Positions 12,296 through 23,116 of a DNA stretch of 64,000 nucleotides are shown one piece after another (position 1 is the first letter of the stretch; each line of letters begins with the position of its first letter). The notes beneath the pieces are model-generated. The model saw nothing but the letters and a program-made list of their open reading frames with translations, searched no databases and was not told the origin of the DNA. The position numbers and the translations under genes were made by a program. The DNA is from Scylla paramamosain (lineage: Eukaryota; Arthropoda; Malacostraca; Decapoda; Portunidae), in NCBI RefSeq assembly GCF_035594125.1, contig NC_087157.1, forward strand, positions 1,140,001-1,204,000. The letters run 5' to 3'.

Positions 12296-12467
12296 TTTCA
12301 TCGTGGTCATAGAGTTCAAGTAAGGTTTCCATATACAGAGGAACTGCTTTTCTTTTTTTGAGAATGGCAATTATTGGGAGCCTATATTTCTCCAGCCCTT
12401 TCAAAACTGCTACTCTTGGGTCTGGTTCATCCGCTTGTGGTTCTAATCTCAGGAACTCCTTGATTAT
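12296..12467 (-). CDS. SAMD3-like protein, internal exon
   Basis: The acceptor is CTTATATCTTTACAG ending at 12468, and the exon enters in phase 0. The frame reads IIKEFLRLEPQADEPDP, then a helix AVLKGLEKYRLPIIAILKKR and a second helix PLYMETLLELYDHDE. In the SAMD3-like family this position holds E-F-x-R-I, followed by a helix ending in L-L-x-L-F-x-x-K-x-G and a short helix ending L-x-x-L. Two ends are possible. A donor A|GTCAAT at 12296 (phase 1) joins in frame to the 11115-11048 exon. Alternatively, the frame runs on to TAA at 12284-12282, which would give a protein lacking the C-terminal domain. A third donor, GA|GTAATG, joins the next exon out of frame. I favour the first because the downstream exons still look like the family. 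Confidence 0.62.
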
Positions 12468-12723
12468 CTGTAAAGATATAAGCATCAAATAATTATAAGT
12501 GAAGGTTACAGAGATGAGCAACTGCAATAACTGTACTTAGTTATGAGTGCTTATCTCCCGTCACTAAGGCCTTTGAGCCTGAGAGGGAGAATGGAAGTAC
12601 CAGTAGTTAAATATCAATTACCTACTATAAAATATAAATAGCTATATACATTATAGCTCTACAAATAAAGTTGACAATTGGTAACAATATGTAGCAAAAT
12701 CCATAAAGTGTACATATATACAC
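12468..12723 (-). other. Putative intron of the SAMD3-like gene
   Basis: A 256-base AT-rich interval between donor AGT|GTGTAT and acceptor TTTACAG on the minus strand; both flanking exons are in phase 0. The frame of the upstream exon stays open for another 28 codons into this interval before a stop, but that extension is unlike the family. Confidence 0.5.
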
Positions 12724-12843
12724 ACTTATGCCATCAAAAGTCTGAATCCACAGGTACAAGTTCAGGATTTCTACTACAAGAATGTTCCCATTGATTATTT
12801 TTTTGCGTCTCTCAGAGAGTGTCAACTGCATGAGGCGTTCAGC
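12724..12843 (-). CDS. SAMD3-like protein, internal exon
   Basis: Exactly 40 codons between acceptor TAATGATTTTCCTCAG (ending 12844) and donor AGT|GTGTAT, phase 0 at both ends. It reads AERLMQLTLSERRKKI, then NGNILVVEILNLYLWI and a final QTFDGIS. The family has the same succession in one block: K-M-x-x-T-F-x-x-R-R-x-x-I, then a helix V-x-E-I/L-x-x-x-Y/W-P-x-L, then an aromatic-D/E-x-I turn leading to E-F-x-R-I. The exact phase agreement with both neighbours and the exact 120-base length support the splice sites. The donor GTGTAT is weaker than consensus. Confidence 0.68.
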
Positions 12844-13175
<332 letters not shown>

Positions 13176-13527
13176 CTTATCTAACTCGGGATCTTTCTTC
13201 ATCCAATGTAGAGCAAGCCACTGTCTATGTCTCTCTAATGACTCACCATCTTCTGAAAGGGGCCTTGGTGGAAGGTAAGCCTTTACTCCATACATCTGTG
13301 GACACGTAGTCTCTTTTGGCGCTATGCAAGGGATCTTCTTTTTCCTTGACGTCACCTCAGTCACTGAGGAATCCTGCCTCTTTCTTGAATTCTGAAACTT
13401 GCGCTGGATGCGCAATATCCATTGCAGCTGCAATTCATGCTCCTCGAGATCACTGTTTCTCAGGATGGCAGGAAATGATGTCAAAACAGCATTGGCCATA
13501 TTCATATACTGTTCTGATGTTGGATAG
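13176..13527 (-). CDS. SAMD3-like protein (function unknown), first recognised coding exon
   Basis: A 352-base exon on the minus strand with acceptor TTATCATATTTCAG ending at 13528 and donor GATAAG|GTATGT. It enters in phase 2 and leaves in phase 0. It opens with YPTSEQYMNMANAVLTSFP, has an aromatic and basic stretch (LQWILRIQRKFQNSRKR), then a lysine-rich linker, then a short block YLPPRPLSEDGESLERHR and a helix ending KKDPELDK. This is the order seen in a widespread animal family that databases tend to label 'sterile alpha motif domain-containing protein 3-like': Y-P-T-x-x-Q-x-x-x-x-A-x-x-L/V-x-x-x-P, a W-x-x-x-L-x-x-K/R-x-Q/K-N-x-R basic stretch, K-K-x-K, Y-x-P-P-x-P-x-x-E-x-x-E-S-L-E-x-x-R. 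The biochemical role of the family is not known to me, and it is not shown to bind anything by this sequence. The exon carrying the N-terminal part (a SAM domain or equivalent) was not identified upstream. The family is multi-copy in several aquatic animals, so this may be one of many paralogues. Confidence 0.74.
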
Positions 13528-13539
13528 CTGAAATATGAT

Positions 13540-13557
13540 AATGATAATAATAATAAC

Positions 13558-13612
<55 letters not shown>

Positions 13613-13628
13613 TATTATTAATAATAAT
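13540..13628. repeat. (AAT)n microsatellite
   Basis: Near-perfect AAT array beginning about a dozen bases upstream of the acceptor of the first recognised SAMD3-like exon, so the pyrimidine tract of that acceptor is partly made of the repeat's minus strand. Confidence 0.93.
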
Positions 13629-13718
13629 GTCACAATACCTTGATATGTAATAATGATGATAACAATAATAATGATATCAATCTAGCTAACTATATAGATG
13701 GCTTAACTCCTTTTATTA

Positions 13719-13749
<31 letters not shown>

Positions 13750-13835
13750 GTTCTTCTTTTTAACAATCACCTAATTGTGCTTTTGTCCCAGTGAAATTGG
13801 CAGATAGTGGGTACACTATCTGAATAGTACACTCA
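13629..13835. other. AT-rich spacer with (TAT)n and a small hairpin
   Basis: It contains a TAT array (13715-13750) and a perfect 7-bp palindrome, GATAGTG at 13803-13809 with CACTATC at 13814-13820, immediately before the Harbinger element. No gene seen. Confidence 0.7.
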
Positions 13836-13866
13836 AAGGTGGTTTCACACCTATCAGTGCCGTATT
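13836..13866 (+). repeat. Left terminal inverted repeat of the Harbinger element
   Basis: 31-base end matching the complement of 14490-14520 at all but a few positions. Confidence 0.8.
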
Positions 13867-13937
13867 AGTATCGTATAGTGTCAGTGATATACATGTCGCT
13901 TTCGTGATGTCTATGCACACATATCCTTTCAGACGTG

Positions 13938-14150
13938 GAGTTGGCTATGATTGTCATAATTCTTGATGAAGAGCAAGATGCTTGCTTAACAAAAAATAAA
14001 GAAAAGAAAAGTGGGTACATGAAACGTGGAAGAAAAAGAGAAACTGAAGGAGATTTTGCTACTCTGTACGAGGAATTAATTAATGATGAAATAAAAATTT
14101 TCCAATACTTAAGAATGTCCAAAAACTGTTTGATGACATTGCTCAGTGAT
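13938..14150 (+). pseudogene. Harbinger-type transposase (HARBI1-like), N-terminal fragment
   Basis: The frame reads LAMIVIILDEEQDA, a lysine-rich stretch, then YMKRGRKRETEGDFATLYEE and LINDEIKIFQYLRMSKNCLM. PIF/Harbinger transposases and the domesticated HARBI1-like proteins begin with an acidic L-D-E-E-E stretch, an Arg/Lys-rich segment, then R-x-x-x-G-x-F/Y-x-x-L-x-x-E-L-x-x-D-x-x-x-F-x-x-Y-x-R-M-S, which matches closely. The fragment then runs into a degenerate GTGTGGTGTG tract. The catalytic DDE domain (normally about 200 further residues) is absent from the 370 bases left before the right end. It is inside the element and on the opposite strand to the SAMD3-like gene. A few lysines mark an AT-rich decayed copy. 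It cannot encode an active transposase. Confidence 0.8.
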
Positions 14151-14214
14151 GTGTGGTGTGGTGTGGTATGGTGTGGTGTGTTATGATGTGGTGTGGTGTG
14201 ATGTGGTGTTTTCT
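14148..14214. repeat. GTGTGGTGTG-type minisatellite
   Basis: Degenerate tandem copies of a 5-base GTGTG/GTGTT/ATGTG unit, about thirteen copies. It starts where the transposase similarity ends. Confidence 0.9.
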
Positions 14215-14489
14215 GGTAAGTATAATGTACAATGTGATTAATTACATCATTTAAAAAGAGTATTTATCACCATTTCAATTTCTTCTATTTTATTTCAAAC
14301 ACTTGTCCGACATCCGTGAAAATTTTTAAAATACCAGTGACGCCGATATTCCATTTCCTCGAACGGAGACGTAACAATCACTTCAGTCAAAACTCGGTAC
14401 TTCGCCGGACGTGTGTAAATGCTTCCGCTGAATTCCAAAATGATGAATTTTTTTTTTATTGACACTGAAGCACTGAACAGCACGGAATG

Positions 14490-14520
14490 AATACGGCACT
14501 GATGTGTGTGAAGCGACCTT
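14490..14520 (-). repeat. Right terminal inverted repeat of the Harbinger element
   Basis: 31-base end; the complement of the left end with a few differences. Confidence 0.8.
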
Positions 14521-14539
14521 AACCCATATCCTTCTGGAG

Positions 14540-14741
14540 GCATATTCCCGAAGTCTGGTAATGTTTCGGCCCATTTACTCTTGTAGCGGTTAGGTTAGGT
14601 TAGATTAAGTTACATATAGGTAATTTTGTGCGAGAATCTCAATGAGACTATTTTAGAGAGAATCCTACAGTTAGTTTTGGAGCTACAGCCTAGTGTCCAT
14701 ACAGGCTGGCGGACGACTCCTTCCAGACTTCAGGAATATGC
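14540..14741. repeat. Inverted pair of a 19-bp sequence
   Basis: 14723-14741 reads CCAGACTTCAGGAATATGC. The complement of 14540-14558 is the same with one change (G for A at position 10). The two copies lie about 165 bases apart, just outside the right end of the Harbinger element. Similarity thins out beyond the core. Confidence 0.75.
14586..14608. repeat. Interstitial TTAGG telomere-type run
   Basis: GGTTAGGTTAGGTTAGATTAAG: three TTAGG units and a degenerate fourth. TTAGG is the ancestral arthropod telomere repeat. Short internal runs of it are common and need not be a former chromosome end. Confidence 0.8.
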
Positions 14742-14836
14742 ATTCTGGCCCTTCACAAGAACTGACATCAGATCCCGGTATGAACACAGGCGGTGCATCC
14801 CATGTTCTTTTGTCCCTCTTCTCATTGCCTTCCCAT

Positions 14837-14838
<2 letters not shown>
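14609..14838. other. Unique spacer, unassigned
   Basis: About 230 bases open in both directions and moderately GC. No family match and no consensus splice pair; it includes one arm of the 19-bp inverted pair. Confidence 0.45.

Positions 14839-14922
<84 letters not shown>
14839..14922. repeat. (TA)n microsatellite
   Basis: Uninterrupted TA array of about 41 units, directly joined to the A/C-rich degenerate array that follows. Confidence 0.97.
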
Positions 14923-14923
<1 letters not shown>

Positions 14924-15660
14924 CACTCAACATCCCTACATGCAACAAAACTTACCAAAACACACTCAAAATACACTCAAAACATCCAAAACACAACCAA
15001 AACACATCACAACACCCCAAAATACCTATTACACTCACCTAAACACAACCAAATATTGAATATTCACTCAAAACATCTAAAAATATCCAAATAACCCACC
15101 CCAACCACGCTAGATTTATCCAAAACACACTCAAAGCACCCCAATATACCTAAAACTCATCCAAACACACTCAAAAGATTTAAAACACGCAAAATACACT
15201 ACAACACCCCAAAACTCGTCAAACACACCCAAAACACATCAAAACATCCAAAACACATTTAAAGCACCACTCAACACCACAAACACGCCACAAACACACC
15301 CTTAAAGACCCAAAACTACTTGCACACAATCAAATACACCTCAAAAGACCCGACACACACACCCAAACTCACCGAAACGCTTCAAACAGAAAATAAACCC
15401 AAAACAAACTCACTACATCTCAATATACCCCCAAACACACCCATAACACACAAAAACACCCCACACGACTCAAACCACTTACAATATAACTAAAAACATC
15501 CTAAACCACATTTAAAACACCCAAAATTCACCCAAAACACAATGATAACAGCAAATATACACCTAAAACACACCTAAACACCACCAAAACACACTCTAAA
15601 CACCCCACAACATTCCTACATACATCCTAAACACGTAAAACACCCAAAACACACCAAATA
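14923..15660. repeat. Degenerate A/C-rich array, G-depleted on the plus strand
   Basis: About 740 bases built from variants of a 10-11-base motif around CCAAAACACA and CTCAAAACAT. In 14941-15180 I count about 6 G in 240 bases. Units drift in length and sequence, so it is cryptically tandem rather than a clean satellite. On the minus strand, the sense strand of the SAMD3-like gene, it reads as G/T-rich UGUUUUGG-type sequence. No reading frame in it is credible. Confidence 0.88.
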
Positions 15661-16180
15661 TTACAAGAGAACTACAGCGCAGCAAGGGAAACTAAGCTAA
15701 ATATTGTTTACCTGTTTTGCCTCCTCCTCCATTTCTTTTTATTTCTTCCTTCTCCTCTTTCATTTCTCTTATTTTCTTCCTTTTACTACAACTATCTACA
15801 CGCCTGACTTTAGAAACAGCTGGAAACACTTGGAAAACACTGAAAATTACGGTAAATATTGAGGAGACACTGGAGCAGACCGAGTCCTGAATCCTTGATG
15901 ACGTCACAGGCGAGGTGCCGGCGCCCCGCTGCCATACGTACGATACGTATTTCATTTTGAAATTGACCCATAGAAAAAATGAAGCTAGGCTCGAATGCAT
16001 TATATATTCTGACTTGACAATTACTTTAATTAATATTCACAATATCAAAACACCTCCAGTCTCAGTAGTTATAAAGAAATATTATGTGAAATATGGAAAA
16101 AGTGTTGGAAATTTTGACACCATTAAAATCACTGAAAAGTCCACCTATTCCACTTTACACTGGTAAAAAAACATTTTAAA
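15661..16180. other. Unique sequence with a CpG- and CRE-containing patch
   Basis: A minus-strand frame of 102 codons (16000-15692) is open but ends in a Lys/Glu/Arg-rich tail from purine-rich DNA and is not recognised. At 15899-15906 there is a perfect TGACGTCA palindrome, followed by a CpG-rich stretch (GCCGGCGCCCC) and the palindrome-like CGTACGATACGTA. This could be a small promoter or enhancer. Confidence 0.4.
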
Positions 16181-16580
16181 AAATCTGAACTATTTTTTAA
16201 AATAATGCACACTTAGTTACAAGCTATAATAAAAAAATAAAGAAGCTAAAAAATGACAAAATTACCACTTTCAACGGGACAATAAGCCTATTCAAATTCC
16301 ACATATTTAACTCAACAGGAACGCAACATACTTTAAAAATCATAAACGATTTTTTGAAGCAATAAAATCTTCATTAAAGCCTCAAATAAAAAAGCCAAAA
16401 ACCAGGCTGGGTAAATTTCACCGTACAAACTGCCCCTTATTTACATAAAAAAACAACACCAAATTCAGCACATTTACTTAACTGAAGCAAGAAAAGCACT
16501 TCAAAAGCAACGAAATATTTTTAGAAACCATAAAATCTTACTATACAAGCCAAATAAATTAATTCAGAAAAATAAAAAAA
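16181..16580. repeat. A-rich region with a diverged ~165-bp tandem repeat
   Basis: The segment starting CACATATTTAACTCAACAGG near 16301 and that starting CACATTTACTTAACTGAAGC near 16467 can be aligned over about 95 bases, both ending in ATAAAATCTT and an AAGCC/AAATAAA block. By eye the identity is about 60-65%, so this is tentative. Confidence 0.35.
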
Positions 16581-16591
16581 AATATTGGAAC

Positions 16592-16681
16592 CAACAAGCC
16601 GGAACAGGTGCCAGTCCATCCTGGGGGCCCTCGGCGCCGACCTCAGTGGGGGAGCCGGCGGCCATGTTGCCTTATTTATTC
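16592..16681 (-). CDS. Possible start-codon exon, minus strand, product unrecognised
   Basis: Read on the minus strand: acceptor GGTTTTGGTGTTATATAG ending at 16682, a 16-base leader, then ATG at 16665 in the favourable context CAACATGG. The frame reads MAAGSPTEVGAEGPQDGLAP then VPACW with strongly GC-ending codons, quite unlike the A-rich DNA around it. A phase-2 donor TG|GTTCCA at 16592 would fit the phase-2 entry of the exon at 13527, but GTTCCA is a poor donor and another exon may lie between. An assignment to the SAMD3-like gene is inference from strand, position and phase. Without a donor, the frame ends after eight more codons. Confidence 0.42.
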
Positions 16682-17046
16682 CTATATAACACCAAAACCA
16701 GGCAATGACGGATATATCTGACCAGCGGATATGAAGGCTAGACATGTGGATCCATCTTGTGATATGTTAGGCTTACAATAAGTGAGAGACGAGGCAAATA
16801 ATGGCTAATAACACAGCTGAGGGCTTGTTTACATATTGGCGAACATTAAATATTTGAATAAATTTCCAACTCTTTCCAGACTCAGACGTAAACAAAACCT
16901 AAATATAAATAATTAACCCCTAAAAAAACTAAATAACGAATAATGAATCCTAAATAAACGAATATAAGACACTACAGGGAGGATTAGGGTGTTGTGAAGG
17001 CAGTAAGGCTGACTGAGGAGCTAGAGACTGGCCCCGCTGGACTCAC

Positions 17047-17227
17047 CTTACGTACTCGTGCCTCTCTGGTGGTGCTTGACGGTGCTTGGTGCAGGAAGAA
17101 GGTGTCGGGAAGACGGAAACACTGGTTAATAGAGCGTGTAGGGCAAGATTGACCAGTGCTGACCAAAACACTGCAGCCAGCCAGCCGCTCGCCGTGGTAA
17201 CTCCCCAGCGCCACCTGTCACTGATCC

Positions 17228-17230
<3 letters not shown>
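17047..17230 (-). other. Possible non-coding first exon, minus strand
   Basis: A GC-richer minus-strand block ending in the strong donor ACGTAAG|GTGAGT (17046-17041). It lies 365 bases upstream of the acceptor before the start-codon exon at 16681. The start near 17230 is a guess, set by the (CA)n run at 17236-17262. No TATA or initiator is convincing. Confidence 0.4.
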
Positions 17231-17235
<5 letters not shown>

Positions 17236-17261
<26 letters not shown>

Positions 17262-17262
17262 A
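17236..17262. repeat. (CA)n microsatellite
   Basis: Short CA array next to the putative first exon. Confidence 0.9.
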
Positions 17263-17434
17263 GTTGACATGCTATCAAATAATATGTCAAATAATATAAA
17301 TATCCTCACTTCCTGACTCTCCTTTCCCCACTCCACCCCCGACAAGTGATTATGAACGCAATCTTCACTCAGTGCGGCACCGTGTCACCGCAGCAAACAC
17401 GAACCAGGGAAGAATAGGCTCAACTGAAATGCTC

Positions 17435-17437
<3 letters not shown>

Positions 17438-17502
<65 letters not shown>
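17438..17502. repeat. (CT)n microsatellite
   Basis: Uninterrupted CT array of about 32 units. A GA run of about 18 units follows at 17640-17676, so the two could pair as an inverted repeat. Confidence 0.97.
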
Positions 17503-17505
<3 letters not shown>

Positions 17506-17636
17506 ACGACTGTTTTTCAAAGCTATAAAGATGATTATCAGGGTTTTCAATGGTGTTTCTCCTGTTATTAATATAGAAATGTTGTTAATCTGTCACTAAA
17601 ACCGTAAAAATACCCTTGAAGACCTGTGCAACTACT

Positions 17637-17676
<40 letters not shown>

Positions 17677-17680
<4 letters not shown>

Positions 17681-19090
17681 TAGCAATAACACTCACACAC
17701 ACATACACACACCAGTGCATTTATACGAAGGACTCTCCTGAACTAGACGAGGTCATACTTTGATGTATAATTTGGAAATCAGTTATTTTTTTCTATTAAG
17801 ACACACGCAATTAAACGCTAATTTCCAGACGTGTCACTTGCGATCATACCACGTACTCTCGTGACCTTGCAATGCGCGGCTGCTTAACGGGATGCACGTT
17901 CTCTACTTATGATACAAGTTATTTCCGAAACGTGTCATTTTTTTTTTTTTTTTTTTCCTTTGTCCACTCAGAGGTTAAGCATACGCAGCTCACTGGCCCT
18001 TCCTTCCGCCTCCATCTTTCACTTTGTCCTCCAAAACCGTGGGGAGGGTACAGTGTCGCCCCACACACTCGCCTCTCACTTTACCTGCCTTTTTTACACT
18101 CTCGGGCGCCAGCAAGGCCTAGTACCTTTATATGACTCGGGGCCGCGGTACTCTGTGCGGGGTCAGCCAGTGAAATGCAAGCGTGTGTGTGTAGTCGTTT
18201 ACTCTCTCTCTTGATTTGTTCTTTACAGTATTCCAAACTTTTTTTTTTTTCATGCCAGTATTTACATCTTTGAAATCTGTAACACATCCGTATTTCAAAA
18301 TATTCCCCCAAGATAAAAATATGCAAACGGCAGTAATGTAATTTGTTGATTAACACTTTGAGAAGATTGTATCTACAACTTTTAAATTCAGAAGATGGAT
18401 TCAGTTTATCGGTGGTTTTAAAAGAGCAACAGGAAAGGGTGAAAAAAAAAAAAAACTCGCCGGTGAACTGTTAACTTCCTTCCCCCTCCCTGCGTGCCTC
18501 TTCCTCTCCAAACCCGCTCCCTTAACTCACGTTTGACCTTCACAAACTTGTCTCCTCACCTTGGCCAAGTTACTCCGCTGGACGCAGTGGGAAAGTGTAA
18601 TCTTGGGAGGGCGAGGGCGCCTTCCACAGGTGTTTTCGTGTTACCCGCCTCTAGACGTCTCGGTAAAGGTACTAGAGCGGGTCTTCTGGGGACAAATACA
18701 CCGAGAGAGACTCAAAAATGAAATGGAAGTTAGATAGTAGACAAGACGATGTAATTACGCTCCAGTCACGCTCACCCTGTCACGTGTCGAAAGTACCGCA
18801 GGTGTGACGTAACTCGTTTCCTTATTTCTCATTATATAGTACAGTAAAATGGTTAATTGCTAAGCTTCCACTAATGTATTATCATCATCACCGCCGTCGC
18901 CACCACCACCACCACCACCACCACCACCACCACCACGAATAACTAAAATCTCATTGCATCATCGTCATTGCTATATATCTCACATACATAATGGAAAAAG
19001 AGACGAAGTTTTTTTTTTGTAGGGAAGATACATAATGTGATTACCTGTAAAATATAGTACTTTTATAGGAAACCATGAGACATTAGCACG
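17677..19090. other. Non-coding stretch
   Basis: Unique sequence with T/A runs (17938-17956, 18240-18251, 18440-18453) and a (CAC)n run at about 18898-18935. No supported gene. Confidence 0.6.
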
Positions 19091-19093
19091 CAA

Positions 19094-19095
<2 letters not shown>

Positions 19096-19171
<76 letters not shown>
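19096..19171. repeat. (GA)n microsatellite
   Basis: Uninterrupted GA array of about 38 units. Confidence 0.97.
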
Positions 19172-19176
<5 letters not shown>

Positions 19177-19400
19177 GTCCACTACCCAAACACGTACTCA
19201 GGTGACCACCCATTAGTTCCAAGGTTCAACACAGCCATGTCACGGAATCTATTTTTTCACTGGTAAACCTAAGTGACATTTCACCGGACACATCCCGCTG
19301 AGAGAGAGAAAAAAATAATACCACGCTAAGAATGAAGCCAAGGGATATGTGTTGTCAGTGGCCGTCAGTTTTGCAATTGTATGAGCGGAAGGCTAATTAT

Positions 19401-19404
<4 letters not shown>

Positions 19405-19459
<55 letters not shown>
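19405..19459. repeat. (GA)n microsatellite
   Basis: Uninterrupted GA array of about 27 units, just before a CpG-rich patch. Confidence 0.97.
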
Positions 19460-19462
<3 letters not shown>

Positions 19463-19504
19463 GTGCTCCTGTCGTGTCTTCAAAATAGTTTACGTTTTGT
19501 GATA

Positions 19505-19625
19505 GTTTGGGGCGCGAGTTTCGAGGTGTTCTGGGAAGGAGTCTTGTACCTGGGAGCGGGGCGGCAGTAATCGATGGCGGGCGGGGCGGCGTGGGCGGCG
19601 AGTGGGTATGATCGACGAGTGACAT
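19505..19625. promoter_or_regulatory. CpG-rich patch with GC boxes
   Basis: It contains two GGGGCGG-type boxes and many CpG and GGCGG motifs within 120 bases, against an AT-rich background. A plus-strand ATG at 19574 opens a 31-codon Gly/Ala-rich frame. It could be a small promoter, possibly for the minus-strand locus 2.3 kb away, or simply a GC-rich repeat. Confidence 0.35.
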
Positions 19626-19639
19626 TTAGAATTTGTCGC

Positions 19640-20462
<823 letters not shown>

Positions 20463-20525
20463 ACGAACCTTACCCATTTTCATAGAACTGCGGTCAGCAC
20501 ACTACCATCACTGGCTCTATATGCT

Positions 20526-20529
<4 letters not shown>

Positions 20530-20613
<84 letters not shown>
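20530..20613. repeat. (CT)n microsatellite
   Basis: Uninterrupted CT array of about 42 units. A shorter GT run is at 20789-20821. Confidence 0.97.
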
Positions 20614-20615
<2 letters not shown>

Positions 20616-20923
20616 TGCCCATTTACGTGGAATAGAGATAAACCGTGTCAATATTTTTGTTTCCGAAATCACCCTCAATGTTTTTTTCTTCCAGTTGCAG
20701 AGCTTAGGGTATTTGTTTTTTTTTCTTTTCTCTTTATTTCTTTTTTTTTGTGGGCAGTTTTATCCATCGTAATTACACCAAAAGGGCGTGTGTGTGTGTG
20801 TATGTGTGTGTGTGTGTGTGTCTCGAGGCATGTCTGTGGTGCGGGTTGGCATTAATGGGGGAAGGAAGCAGGATGAAGTGTTGTAAGCCAGAAGTGGGAG
20901 GATGTGAATAATTCATCTACTAT

Positions 20924-22078
<1,155 letters not shown>

Positions 22079-22166
<88 letters not shown>
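22079..22166. repeat. (CA)n microsatellite
   Basis: Uninterrupted CA array of about 43 units. Confidence 0.97.
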
Positions 22167-22169
<3 letters not shown>

Positions 22170-22375
22170 AATCACAGAACACGACCAGTACATAAAATGC
22201 ATATATACACTAGCTATAGTATATAATCCACTGTTCATGCAATCTAATATTTTCCATCTTTATAAGTAATCTTGTAATTTTTATGTAATCTTTCCTATGT
22301 AACTAATACCTCAATCAAATCATCGAGAGAAAAAAAAAAAAACTAAGCAACATGTCAATAAATATTTTAAGTGAT

Positions 22376-22612
22376 ACAAAAACAAATTGGAGTTTCAATG
22401 GCGGCGAGGAGTGAAGCAATGAGATAAATGAATGACTCGGTGAAATCCATTATGAAGCTCTTTAGGTGGGGCGCATTTCCTGGGCGAGGCGGACACGTGT
22501 TCTTAATTTTCTGAACGAGCTGATGATGGCCCAGGATTGATTTAAATAAAGCCCTTCTCATATGGCAAAGTAAACACCGCATTTTTATACTTCCTTCTGC
22601 TGCAGTGAGGGA
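22376..22612. other. High-complexity island, possibly regulatory
   Basis: About 240 bases without simple repeats and with balanced composition, between two microsatellite groups. It has no coding frame. It stands out only by complexity, so a conserved non-coding element is a guess. Confidence 0.2.
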
Positions 22613-22613
22613 T

Positions 22614-22616
<3 letters not shown>

Positions 22617-22661
<45 letters not shown>
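22617..22661. repeat. (GT)n microsatellite of a dispersed microsatellite-bearing repeat
   Basis: GT array whose right flank (TTGCAGTGTTGCATG and then TACAAACAAACA) matches the flank of the GT array at 25609. Confidence 0.93.
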
Positions 22662-22663
<2 letters not shown>

Positions 22664-22714
22664 GCAGTGTTGCATGCATGGGTACTATACAAACAAACAC
22701 ATACACGGTCAAAG

Positions 22715-22718
<4 letters not shown>
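22662..22718. repeat. Dispersed repeat flank, copy 1
   Basis: TTGCAGTGTTGCATG, then a few extra bases, then TACAAACAAACA and CATAC, matching 25680-25738 with small indels. Confidence 0.8.

Positions 22719-22800
<82 letters not shown>
22719..22800. repeat. (CA)n microsatellite
   Basis: Uninterrupted CA array of about 41 units, the complement of the GT array 57 bases upstream. Confidence 0.97.
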
Positions 22801-22801
<1 letters not shown>

Positions 22802-23050
22802 CATCCAGCTAGCGTGACGTGTGAGGTGAGGGGGAGAGACAGAGCACGCCTTGCGCCACCACCACCACCACCACCTCCAGCCTGCACCCTCGCCCCTTTA
22901 GCCCTCTTTCCCTACCTAGCTGAACCTACAGTTAACCCCAGCCACTACCACCACCACCGCCACCGCTGCCATCAGTCCCTCGTCCCCCACTCGCCCTAAT
23001 CCCGCTCCTCTCTCGGCTTGAAAACTACAGAAACCATTCTCTCACTCTCT

Positions 23051-23052
<2 letters not shown>

Positions 23053-23113
<61 letters not shown>

Positions 23114-23116
23114 CTC
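23053..23116. repeat. (CT)n microsatellite, one interruption
   Basis: CT array broken once by TTCT near 23096. Confidence 0.95.

Larger units (their letters stand above)
13836..14520 (+). mobile_element. Decayed PIF/Harbinger DNA transposon with terminal inverted repeats
   Basis: The two ends are inverted repeats. Left, 13836-13866, reads AAGGTGGTTTCACAC then CTATCAGTGCCGTATTA. Right, read on the minus strand from 14520, is AAGGTCGCTTCACAC then ACATCAGTGCCGTATTC. The ends differ at only a few positions over 31 bases. TTCACA near the terminus is common in PIF/Harbinger and ISL2EU-type ends. The body is 685 bases, far short of an autonomous element. It holds a transposase N-terminal fragment, a GTGTG-type minisatellite and remnants. 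No clean three-base target duplication (expected TWA) is visible at these exact ends, so termini may be off by a base or two. Confidence 0.78.

Noticed and set aside
14586..14608. TTAGG run as evidence of a chromosome fusion point
   Set aside because: Three to four units are too few; such short runs occur by chance or by repair in arthropod genomes.
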